DNA of 64,000 nucleotides. Origin: VRUE01 sp963718775 (GTDB lineage: Bacteria > Actinomycetota > Thermoleophilia > Solirubrobacterales > 70-9). A program made the translations under genes and the position numbers. The notes below the pieces were generated by a model, which did no database searches, was not told the origin of the DNA, and was given only the letters and a program-made list of their open reading frames with translations. The stretch is from assembly GCA_963718775.1 (NCBI GenBank), contig OY970377.1, forward strand, positions 1,736,001 through 1,800,000, read 5' to 3'. Positions 1 to 7,451 of this stretch are shown piece after piece; the stretch's first letter is position 1, and each line of letters opens with the position of its first letter.

Positions 1-1033
1 ACCCGGCTCAGAAGCGACCGAATGGCTCGGCTCGCAGTTGAAATCAGCAGGAGCAGGCGAAAAGTACTGCGAACTGTTCGGCCCCAATGTCGGTCAGACG
101 ATCGACTGCATGATCGCCTTCGACGCCGCCACCGGCTTCGAAACCGAGGAGAACGAAACCTACAAATGGATTCTCGCCAACAAGAGCTCCTACGTAGGCA
201 GCAAACCCTGCTCGGAAGCGACCTCGATGTCGGCCGGCGCGGTGGCCAAGCTGGCGCTCGGCGTCGGCGCCCACGGCGGTGACCCGATGAACGTCGAAGG
301 CCGCAACCTGATCGCCGACCTGCAGTGCCTGCAGGCGAGCTCAGGTGCGGAAAAAGGCCGCTTCAAGGACAAAGGCGCGAGCGACTTCTCCAACGTGTTC
401 GGCCAGTCGCTGGCGCTGATCGCGCTGAAGGCTTGTCAGCAGAAAAAAATCTGCGCCAGCCCACCCACTCTCACCTCGACGCTCAGCAACGGCGCTAGCT
501 ATCTGCGCGGCCAGCAGTGCGCCGAAAAAGGAGAAGAAGGAGTCGAAGGTGCTTTCCGCTCCGCGATGGGTCTCGAACCGGGCAGCTGCGAAAACACGAC
601 GCCGTTCCCCTCGGAATTCGAATTCAACGTGAACGCGGTCGACATCGACTCGACCGGCTTCGCCATCGAGGCCCTGTTCGTCCAGGGCGGTACCAACGTC
701 GCAGCTGCGAAAGCCGGGGGCAAATGGATGAACGGCGAACGCATCGTGACCACTGGCCCGCCGAAACGGATCAACTGGGAGAACTACTGCTCCTTCAGCG
801 AACCGACCGTGAAATTCCCCAGTGTCAACAGCACGTCGCTGGCGATCATGGGGGCCTCCGAAATCGAACTCGAATTCATACCTGCGGAGGAATGGCTCGC
901 CGACGCGGTGGCCAGCGGCGAAAACCGCGGCCTGCCGGCCTGTGGCGCGACCGGTAACGGCGATGTCTTGGCAACTTCGCAGGGCATCCTCGGCCTCTAC
1001 AGCACCTCCTACCCGACCCTGGTCGGGCTCTAG
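1..1033 (+). CDS. Partial secreted alpha/alpha-toroid (prenyltransferase-repeat-like) protein, 3' part
   Basis: The frame is already open at the left edge (first full codon at 2), so the start lies outside the window. About 343 residues are visible. Segments such as AVAKLALGVGAHGGDP, FSNVFGQSLALIALKAC and STGFAIEALFVQGG look like paired helices of a terpenoid-cyclase/prenyltransferase toroid. Several Cys residues (YCELFG, TIDCMIAF, LQCLQA, KPCSEA) suggest disulfides, as expected outside the cell. It ends at TAG, 12 bases before a strong terminator, and a cobalamin riboswitch follows, so it belongs to the same B12-linked neighbourhood as the two toroid proteins encoded downstream. The ligand is not shown by the sequence. 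Toroids also occur in alpha-2-macroglobulins and cyclases, but I see none of their catalytic motifs. Confidence 0.7.
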   Translation, partial: PGSEATEWLGSQLKSAGAGEKYCELFGPNVGQTIDCMIAFDAATGFETEENETYKWILANKSSYVGSKPCSEATSMSAGAVAKLALGVGAHGGDPMNVEGRNLIADLQCLQASSGAEKGRFKDKGASDFSNVFGQSLALIALKACQQKKICASPPTLTSTLSNGASYLRGQQCAEKGEEGVEGAFRSAMGLEPGSCENTTPFPSEFEFNVNAVDIDSTGFAIEALFVQGGTNVAAAKAGGKWMNGERIVTTGPPKRINWENYCSFSEPTVKFPSVNSTSLAIMGASEIELEFIPAEEWLADAVASGENRGLPACGATGNGDVLATSQGILGLYSTSYPTLVGL

Positions 1034-1045
1034 GCGAATCGACTC

Positions 1046-1073
1046 AGGAGGGCGGGCCTTCGCCCGCCCTCCT
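1046..1073 (+). terminator. Intrinsic terminator after the partial toroid gene
   Basis: Perfect 12-bp G+C-rich stem (1046-1057 with 1062-1073) closed by a CTTC tetraloop, 12 bases after the stop codon. There is no long U-tract, as is common in high-GC actinobacteria. It separates the upstream gene from the riboswitch-led unit. Confidence 0.85.
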
Positions 1074-1084
1074 GTAGTCTCTCC

Positions 1085-1233
1085 CCGCTCACGGCGCGAG
1101 GGAACACCGGTTTGAATCCGGGGCTGGCGCGCAGCGGTGTGGGTGACGAGCGGATCGTCAGGTCCACTGAGCCGAAGGAAAAGAAGGCTCGGGAAGGAGA
1201 TCCGCGAGGACGAACCCGAGCCCGAAGACCCGG
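1085..1233 (+). promoter_or_regulatory. Cobalamin (B12) riboswitch, + strand
   Basis: The order of conserved blocks matches the cobalamin riboswitch class: GGGAACACCGGTTTGAATCC, then GCTGGCGCGCAGCGGT, then GTCCACTGA, then GGGAAGGA, and finally the B12-box-like AGCCCGAAGACC at 1219-1230. It lies about 90 bases upstream of the ATG at 1322, and the bases between form the likely expression platform. Members of this class usually lower expression when adenosylcobalamin is abundant. It should therefore control the secreted IPT-domain gene and, through the 1-base gap, the DUF4430-like/toroid gene. Confidence 0.9.
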
Positions 1234-1321
1234 CCGTGATTGGCATTCGCCTCGCGAACAGGCGGCCGGCAGCTCCGCGTCTTGCGGCGTGCCCGTCGCC
1301 CCAGACCAAGGAGCAACGGAC

Positions 1322-4117
1322 ATGATCGAACGACTCAGGGCCGCTCGGAGCAGTCTCACCACGCTTGTCGCCCTCCTCGCCTTCGCCGGACTGCTGAGCG
1401 CGTCCCCTGCGCTGGCTGCCGACGAGCATCCCTACCTGCCCGCGATGCACCTCGAAGCCCTCGAAGGACCGTGTGGCACCACGACGGATTCCTACGGAAA
1501 TCTCTATGTCGCGGGATATGAAGGCACGGTCGGGATCTACGACCCGGCCGGCGTGCTCCTGACGGAATTCCTGCCCGGAGAAATCGCCGCGGTCTACCCC
1601 TGCGGCATCGCGGTCGATCAGGCCGGCGCCGTTTACCTCGCAGGTTTCGGTATTCCGAGCGAACGAAAGGTCATCAAGCTCGTGCCCGATGAGTTTCCGC
1701 CCACGGCGTCGACCGGATACGCGCTCGACGAATCCGCCGGAGATGAAGGGGTGATAGTCGACAAGGGGGCTCAAGCGGTCGCGGTCGATCCCGAAACCGG
1801 TGACGTTTACGTCGCCGAAGAAGGGACGAACGAAGTGCAGCGTCTGGCGGTGCCTCCCGTTGCGCAATGCACGGCACCGGACACGAAGCTCGTCTTCGCC
1901 TGGACTCCCACCGATGAGATTGGGACGACTGAAGTGCCCTGCGGAGCCAACCAAGGAACGACCCAATCGGCTCTGGAAGATCTGCTCGGCCCCGGCGCCG
2001 TCGAAGTGCTCTCGGGCGAATCCCTGCCCAACACCTACCGAATCCGGTTTACCGGCACGCTCGGCAACACGGACTTCCCGGTCGGCGTGCTCGAGACGAG
2101 AGAGGCCGGCACCGGGATCGTGCGATCGACCTCGACCGCGCAGCCGAACGTCAACGGCGCGCCCAGCAAGATCTCGACCTATGAATCGGACGGCACTCCC
2201 GTCCCGGGTGCGATCGGGACCGGGGTCAGCGCGGCTGTCTACTACGGCGTCGATGTCGACGCCAGCAGCGGCCGGGTGTTCGCGGTCGACGTTCAGAACC
2301 TCGGCGTGGACGTCTTCGATCCGTTCGTCTCCAAGAACACGCCGAGCACGACGATCGACGGCAGCGACAACCCCAACTTCTCCGACGGCTTCGGCGACCT
2401 CACCGAAGGTTTCCTGGCCGTCGATCAAACGACGGGGAACTTCTTCGTCAACAACGTCGGGTACAGCGCTTTCGAACTCCCGAACAAAGGCAACGGGGTG
2501 ATCGCGCAGTTCACGCCCGCCGGGGAGTTCGTCTCCCAGATCGGGCCGACCTTTGACGACGGCGGACTCGAATTCGAAAGCGAAATCGCCGCGCCGATCG
2601 GACTCACCGTCGACGACGGGCCCTGCAGCCCCAACCGGGGCAACGTCTACGTCGCCGCCAACTGGGAAAACGTCTACGCGTTCGGCCCGACGAGCCCGTT
2701 CACGCCAGCGGCCCCGGCTGTCACCGTGGTCGATCCTCCCGAAGGCCCGACCGCCGGGGGCGACACCGTCACCGTCACCGGGACCGAGCTCGGCTGCGCC
2801 GACCTGACCGGAGGTGCGGTTGAGTTCGGCGGAACCCCGGCGACGGACGTCGACGTGAACGCGACCGGAACCGAGCTGACGGCCACGGCTCCCGCGCATG
2901 CGGCGGGCACCGTGGACGTAACCGTGACGACCCCGAACGGAAGCTCGACTACGACTGCGGCCGACGAGTACACCTACCTCGCGGTCCCCACCGTGGCGAG
3001 CCTGTCGCCAGACCGGGGGCCGTCCGGCGGCGGGAATGTCGTCACCGTCGTCGGGACGGAGCTCTCCGGCGCGGACGAATCGGGAGGGAGCGTCGAGTTC
3101 GACGGAATTGACGCCACAGCCGTCACCGTCAACGACACCGGGACGCAGCTCACCGCGACCGCACCGGCGCACGCCGCGGGTCCGGTTGACGTGACTGTGA
3201 CGACCCCCGGCGGCATCTCGGCCACCAGCAGCGCGAGCCAGTACGCCTACACCGCGGCACCGGTGGTGACCGGCGTCAGCCCCGACCGCGGACCGCTCGA
3301 GGCGGGGACCGTCGTGACGGTGACGGGAACCGGCTTGGCCGGCGCCGAGGGGCCGGCGGGCGCGGTGAAGTTCGGCGCTGTCCCCGCGACCGACATCGAC
3401 GTCAACCCTGCGGGCACCGAGCTGACCGCAGTTGCCCCTGCGGGTGGAGCGGGAGCGGTCCACGTCACGGCGACCACCGTCGGGGGAACGTCGGTGACGA
3501 GCGCCGCCGACGAATACACCTATGTCGCCCCACCGGCCCTCACGGTGGTCAAGGCCGGGGCCGGCAGCGGCTCGGTCAAATGCGACGACGGCCCGTGTGA
3601 GACGACCTATCCCTACGGATCTTCGGTCACTCTCGAGGCGGCTGCGGCCGCGGGCTCGACTTTCGCCGGATTCTCCGGCGGGGGCTGCTCGGGCACCGGC
3701 AGCTGCACCGTGGTCGTCAAGTCACCGACCACCGTTACGGCGACGTTCGACGTTGTGCCCCAGAAAAAAGAAGAAGGCGGCGGACAGACGCCGCTTCCGC
3801 CGGGAAATGAGCAAGGCGCGGTCATCGACATAGCGCCGGCAGCGCAGGTCAAAGGAGGCACGGCCCAGCTGAACGTCTCCTGCCCCGGCCCGGGATCCTG
3901 CAAAGGGACGATCAAGCTCACCGCCAAGGTGAAGGTCGGCAAGAAGGCCAAAACGATCGTTCTCGGCACCGCTTCCTATGAGATCCCCGCGGGAAGCTCG
4001 ACGGTCGTCAAGGTCAAGCTCTCGGCTGCCGCAAAGAAGCGGCTGAAAAAGGGCGCGCTCAAAGTCAAAGTGAGAGGAGCCGTCAACGGCACGGTCACCC
4101 TCAAGCCGAGGGGCTGA
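1322..4117 (+). CDS. Secreted propeller/IPT-repeat protein under B12 riboswitch control
   Basis: A 931-residue exported protein. I chose the ATG at 1322 because AAGGAG sits 9 bases upstream and the first residues (MIERLRAARSSLTTLVALLA, then SASPALAADE) form a signal peptide; the longer open frame upstream is the riboswitch. Residues about 35-455 carry NHL-like blades (TTDSYGNLYVAGY, GIAVDQAGAVYLAG, AVAVDPETGDVYVAEE). Three tandem IPT/TIG domains follow at about 463-553, 554-643 and 645-736, each with SPDRGP/GG, VTVTGT and APAHAAG signatures and repeated also at DNA level. An InlB-B-like module (about 740-810) precedes a Lys-rich C-terminal beta module (KVGKKAKTIVLGTASY). It is probably a surface scaffold or ligand-capture protein. 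Binding of cobalamin is inferred only from the riboswitch and the next gene. Confidence 0.85.
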   Translation: MIERLRAARSSLTTLVALLAFAGLLSASPALAADEHPYLPAMHLEALEGPCGTTTDSYGNLYVAGYEGTVGIYDPAGVLLTEFLPGEIAAVYPCGIAVDQAGAVYLAGFGIPSERKVIKLVPDEFPPTASTGYALDESAGDEGVIVDKGAQAVAVDPETGDVYVAEEGTNEVQRLAVPPVAQCTAPDTKLVFAWTPTDEIGTTEVPCGANQGTTQSALEDLLGPGAVEVLSGESLPNTYRIRFTGTLGNTDFPVGVLETREAGTGIVRSTSTAQPNVNGAPSKISTYESDGTPVPGAIGTGVSAAVYYGVDVDASSGRVFAVDVQNLGVDVFDPFVSKNTPSTTIDGSDNPNFSDGFGDLTEGFLAVDQTTGNFFVNNVGYSAFELPNKGNGVIAQFTPAGEFVSQIGPTFDDGGLEFESEIAAPIGLTVDDGPCSPNRGNVYVAANWENVYAFGPTSPFTPAAPAVTVVDPPEGPTAGGDTVTVTGTELGCADLTGGAVEFGGTPATDVDVNATGTELTATAPAHAAGTVDVTVTTPNGSSTTTAADEYTYLAVPTVASLSPDRGPSGGGNVVTVVGTELSGADESGGSVEFDGIDATAVTVNDTGTQLTATAPAHAAGPVDVTVTTPGGISATSSASQYAYTAAPVVTGVSPDRGPLEAGTVVTVTGTGLAGAEGPAGAVKFGAVPATDIDVNPAGTELTAVAPAGGAGAVHVTATTVGGTSVTSAADEYTYVAPPALTVVKAGAGSGSVKCDDGPCETTYPYGSSVTLEAAAAAGSTFAGFSGGGCSGTGSCTVVVKSPTTVTATFDVVPQKKEEGGGQTPLPPGNEQGAVIDIAPAAQVKGGTAQLNVSCPGPGSCKGTIKLTAKVKVGKKAKTIVLGTASYEIPAGSSTVVKVKLSAAAKKRLKKGALKVKVRGAVNGTVTLKPRG

Positions 4118-4118
4118 C

Positions 4119-6491
4119 ATGCGAGGGCGCAGGCTTGCGCTTGGGGCGCTGCTCCTTCTAGGTGCCTCTGGGGCCTGTTCGGTCCCCGAGGCCGGAGCGG
4201 CGATTGTCCCGAACCCGAACCCTGGACTGATCGCTCGCTGGGAGCCGTGCGAACCCGACACCGGCGTCACCGTCATCGTCGACCGACAGAACCGGCTTGG
4301 CGACGGCAAGATCGACGTCGGGTGTGCGCTTGGCGAACAGGAGACGGGCCTCGACGCGCTTCACAACGCCGGGTTCACCACCGAGGGGGTCGGTGGGGGA
4401 TACGCATTCGTCTGTCGCATCAACGGGCAGCCGACCGCCGCCGAAGACACCTGCGCGCAGACCCCGGGGGGCTGCTGCTACTGGTCGTACTGGCACGGAA
4501 AACCCGGCGGCGTCTGGGGCTACAGCGGCGTCGGCGCGGCCAACCCACTCAGCCGCGCCCCGGTCAACTCGATCGAGGGCTGGGGTTTTGGCGGCCTACG
4601 ACCTCGGCTGTATCCAATGGACGGCTCCGGTCCCGCTTCCTTCACCTTGCCGCCCCCGCAGGAGTCCTCCGTGGTTCCGGCCGCCCTGGCCCGTGAATGG
4701 CTGCGAGGGGTCTCCGTGGAGACCGCGGAACTCGCCCAGACACCGGGGAGCGGCGTGGGCGTCGACGACGAAGAGATGTTGACCGAAGCGGTCGCTCTAT
4801 CTCGCTCCGGTGTCGAGGCCGCCGATCTCGCCCCCATTACCTCCATGTTCGAAGGGCCTTGGGAGAGCAACGGGTTTGAGTACTCCCGCCTGCTGGCTTA
4901 CGCGAACGACGGCGGCTCGACCTGGGGGATCGATCCCCAAAGCCCGGATTTCCCCCTCTATGGGTCGGCGGGGAACTACGCGCTGGCGATCGTTGCGCTC
5001 ACGGCGCTGGGGGAGGATCCGACCGATTTCGCCGGCCACGATCTACGTGCGGATCTGATCGCGAAGATCGACGACGCCAACGGGAAGATCCGCAGCAAGC
5101 AGCCCGATAGCCCGGTGACGAAAAGCGCCGAGCTTTTCCAGACGTTGCCCACGGTGTGGGCTCTCGCGCTGACGGGAGCCCTTCCGCCGGAGGCCGAGAA
5201 AACCGTCAACCTCGTGCTCGCCGCCCAAGATCCGACGACCGGCGCCTTCGACGACCGAACTGAACTGCAGGTAGCGGCGATCAAAGCGCTGGTCGCGGCC
5301 AGGGAAGCCGGTGTGACCGGGCTGGATGAGCCGATAGGGACAGCGGCTGACTATCTCGAAGGCTTTCAGGAAGACGACGGAGGAGTCCGCCGGGAAATGG
5401 ATGGCGGCCAGGCCGGCCGCCCCACTCTCGAATTGACGGCCGGCGGTGCAGTTGCCCTGGCCCTTGCGGGGCACGCGGAGGCCGCAGAGAAGGCGGCGAA
5501 GTGGGTCTCGCGGCACCAGTTGACCGCCGAGTACGTTGGCACGCCGGATCCGGTCACCGGCGAGCCGGCTCCCGCCGAACCCCTGATCGGCGCGTTTCTG
5601 CCGGAGGAAGGAGAAATGCGCAACGCGATCCTCAACGGACTCTCTCCGAACCCGGCGCCGCATGGCCTCTACGGCTCGGCACGTCTGCCAACCGCAGAGG
5701 CGCTGGAAGCGCTCGTGACAGCCGGGCCGTATGGCCCCCACAGCGCTTCGCTGAGCCATGAATCGCTGTGGTTCGGAAAACAGACCGTGGGCACTCAAGG
5801 CATGACCCAGATCGTGACCCTGACCAGTGAAGACGAGCGTCCACTCTCGATCGCCGCGGTAGGGCTCGCCGGGGGGGAGGCCGGCGACTTCGTTCTCGAC
5901 GGCGCCGGTTGCCTCGGGCACACGCTCACCTCGGGCCAGGGCTGTGAGCTGGCGGTCAGCTTCGTCCCCACCGCGGTGGGGGTACGGGAAGCGGTGGTTC
6001 AGGTCGAGTTGACCGACAGTGGCCAGACGTTCGAGCTCTCACTGGGCGGTACGGGGTTCCCGGCGCCCGTGACCAAATCTGAGCCTCGAGGCGACTCGGC
6101 CCCGCTTGCCGGTCCCCGGCTCTTTCCGGCGCCTGCCTCGCCTGGGACCGACGCGATCATCCCCCTCAGGGCAAATCGAGATGTGACCGGCAGGATCCTG
6201 CGAGTCGCGAGGCTCTCCTGCCCAACCGGCGCGCCCTGCGAGGTGAAGCTGCCCAGGAAGGTGGCGGTGAAGATCGCCGGCAAGCTCTACCGGGCGGCCG
6301 TGCTCGCTCCCGCGAGCCTGGACGAAGGGGGGACGGCGACTGTCCGCGTTCGGCTCTCGAGACGAGCGCTCACCGCGCTTGCCGGCAACGGCGCCACGGT
6401 CGAGCTGAAGGTCGAGATCCTCAACGCGGGCGGCGCCGAAACCCGCATGGTGAGAGTCAGGATCATCGGCCTCCCCCACGACCCCCCTTGA
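4119..6491 (+). CDS. Secreted DUF4430-like plus alpha/alpha-toroid protein (intrinsic-factor-like parts)
   Basis: A 790-residue exported protein whose ATG lies 1 base after the preceding stop, so it shares the riboswitch transcript. After a signal sequence (LALGALLLLGASGACS), residues about 30-160 form a Cys-rich DUF4430-like module with GGGYAFVCRINGQP, GCCYWSYWHGKPGGVWGYSG and NSIEGWGFG. Residues about 165-545 are toroid repeats (YALAIVALTALGEDPTDFAG, ELQVAAIKALVAAREAG, FQEDDGGVRREMDGGQAGRP). A HYDIN/ASH-like beta domain follows (LWFGKQTVGTQGMTQIVTLT) and then a Lys/Val-rich C-terminal module. DUF4430 and toroid are the two domains of intrinsic factor and transcobalamin, here in reversed order. 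Corrinoid binding is an inference that fits the riboswitch. The 3' end overlaps the convergent DUF2149 gene by 29 bases. Confidence 0.8.
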   Translation: MRGRRLALGALLLLGASGACSVPEAGAAIVPNPNPGLIARWEPCEPDTGVTVIVDRQNRLGDGKIDVGCALGEQETGLDALHNAGFTTEGVGGGYAFVCRINGQPTAAEDTCAQTPGGCCYWSYWHGKPGGVWGYSGVGAANPLSRAPVNSIEGWGFGGLRPRLYPMDGSGPASFTLPPPQESSVVPAALAREWLRGVSVETAELAQTPGSGVGVDDEEMLTEAVALSRSGVEAADLAPITSMFEGPWESNGFEYSRLLAYANDGGSTWGIDPQSPDFPLYGSAGNYALAIVALTALGEDPTDFAGHDLRADLIAKIDDANGKIRSKQPDSPVTKSAELFQTLPTVWALALTGALPPEAEKTVNLVLAAQDPTTGAFDDRTELQVAAIKALVAAREAGVTGLDEPIGTAADYLEGFQEDDGGVRREMDGGQAGRPTLELTAGGAVALALAGHAEAAEKAAKWVSRHQLTAEYVGTPDPVTGEPAPAEPLIGAFLPEEGEMRNAILNGLSPNPAPHGLYGSARLPTAEALEALVTAGPYGPHSASLSHESLWFGKQTVGTQGMTQIVTLTSEDERPLSIAAVGLAGGEAGDFVLDGAGCLGHTLTSGQGCELAVSFVPTAVGVREAVVQVELTDSGQTFELSLGGTGFPAPVTKSEPRGDSAPLAGPRLFPAPASPGTDAIIPLRANRDVTGRILRVARLSCPTGAPCEVKLPRKVAVKIAGKLYRAAVLAPASLDEGGTATVRVRLSRRALTALAGNGATVELKVEILNAGGAETRMVRVRIIGLPHDPP

Positions 6492-6777
6492 CGTAGACGA
6501 GCCTGCCGTCGGGAAGGCGATAGACCTGACCGACCGGCTGGCCGCGGCCCTGGGCTGTCGGGCCACCGGCCGGGCTCGGCAGTACCTGTTCGGTCCCCGC
6601 GGCGGCGCTGCTCGACTCGACCTTGCCGCTCTTGGTGTTGAGGCTGAGGCTGAGCCCGGCGATCAGAAAGGCGACCGCGAGAATCATGCCGATGTCGAAG
6701 AGGTTGACGAGTCCGTCGAGCGGGTCGCCCGCGTTCTCCTCGATCAGGCCGTGGCGGCCGAGCCCGACCCGGCTCAT
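6463..6777 (-). CDS. DUF2149 protein (ExbD/TolR-like energiser subunit)
   Basis: A 104-residue protein with one N-terminal membrane helix (NLFDIGMILAVAFLIAGLSL), preceded by the DUF2149 signature AGDPLDGLVNLFD and followed by an external tail ending QVYRLPDGRLVYVKG. The Asp at the start of the helix is placed like the proton-path Asp of ExbD/TolR. DUF2149 genes are known to sit beside MotA/TolQ/ExbB genes, as here: the ATG overlaps the stop of the channel gene in ATGA (6777-6774), so the two are translationally coupled. The long open frame upstream of this ATG is antisense noise. Its role in energising uptake is inferred from the pairing and from the B12 riboswitch at the head of the operon. 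Confidence 0.8.
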   Translation of the reverse strand: MSRVGLGRHGLIEENAGDPLDGLVNLFDIGMILAVAFLIAGLSLSLNTKSGKVESSSAAAGTEQVLPSPAGGPTAQGRGQPVGQVYRLPDGRLVYVKGGRGGGR

Positions 6778-7451
6778 GGGCTCGTTCTCCCGACAGCGGG
6801 GCTCGCCGCGAAGGGCGGGTGGGCCGCGACGGGTGATGGAGAAGCCGTGGGAAAGTAGCGCTCGGCGCCTTGCTCCAGGGCCGCCAGATCCTCGGTGTAC
6901 ATCCGTGTGCGCGCCAGGGTGAGGGCGAAGGCGACGGTGCCGACCAGCAGGCCGACGACGGTCGCGCCGAAGGCGTCGCGTAGATTCTCCGCTAGGGCGC
7001 TGACGTCGCCGTCGCCGAGCGCCGCCAGCCCGGGGGCGAGCGGGATCAGCGTTCCCATCAGCCCAATCGCCGGCCCGGCGCGGACGAGCAGTCGCGTGCG
7101 GTCGAGCCGCCGCTGCACTTCCAACTCGTAGCGGGCGAGCGCATGCTCGGCGGCTCGTGCCCGATCTCCGCCCTGGTAAGTGGCGATCTCGACCAGCGCC
7201 TTGGCGGCGATCGCCCCCGGCGCCAGCGATGCGTAGTGGGCGGCGTGCTGGGGTTCGGCGATCGCCCGTTCGGTCAGCTCGCGCAGGTCGAAGTCGCGGC
7301 AGCGGACACGGCGGCGCCAGTACTCGGCAGCGAAGCGGCCGAACTCGAGTGCACAGAGCAGGAGGACCCCGATCGCCGCGACCAGGACCGGCACCTGCAG
7401 CGCCGTCGCGATCTCCGCCAGGCCGTCGCCGAGGTCGATCGCGCCGATCAC
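6774..7451 (-). CDS. MotA/TolQ/ExbB-type proton channel subunit
   Basis: A 225-residue membrane protein. The GTG at 7451 overlaps the TGA of the upstream toroid gene (GTGA), which decides the start against an ATG 30 bases earlier. Helix 1 is VPVLVAAIGVLLLCALEF. The family core is clear near the C-terminus: LVRAGPAIGLMGTLIPLAPG, GDVSALAENLRDAFGATVVG and LLVGTVAFAL. Family members form pentamers around a dimer of an ExbD/TolR/MotB-like subunit and turn proton flow into motion; the DUF2149 protein encoded next is the likely partner. A monoderm has no outer-membrane receptor to energise, so the natural target is the membrane-anchored toroid protein encoded just upstream. That link is inferred from the operon. 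Confidence 0.88.
   Translation of the reverse strand: MIGAIDLGDGLAEIATALQVPVLVAAIGVLLLCALEFGRFAAEYWRRRVRCRDFDLRELTERAIAEPQHAAHYASLAPGAIAAKALVEIATYQGGDRARAAEHALARYELEVQRRLDRTRLLVRAGPAIGLMGTLIPLAPGLAALGDGDVSALAENLRDAFGATVVGLLVGTVAFALTLARTRMYTEDLAALEQGAERYFPTASPSPVAAHPPFAASPAVGRTSP

Noticed and set aside
341..3463. 1040-codon open frame on the - strand
   Set aside because: It is antisense to the toroid and IPT genes and the riboswitch. Composition is Arg/Gly/Asp-rich without domains. Long antisense frames are expected at this G+C content.
2710..3530. Tandem ~270-base DNA repeat that could be taken for a mobile or CRISPR-like array
   Set aside because: The repeats encode three IPT domains in one reading frame; there are no spacers or palindromic units.
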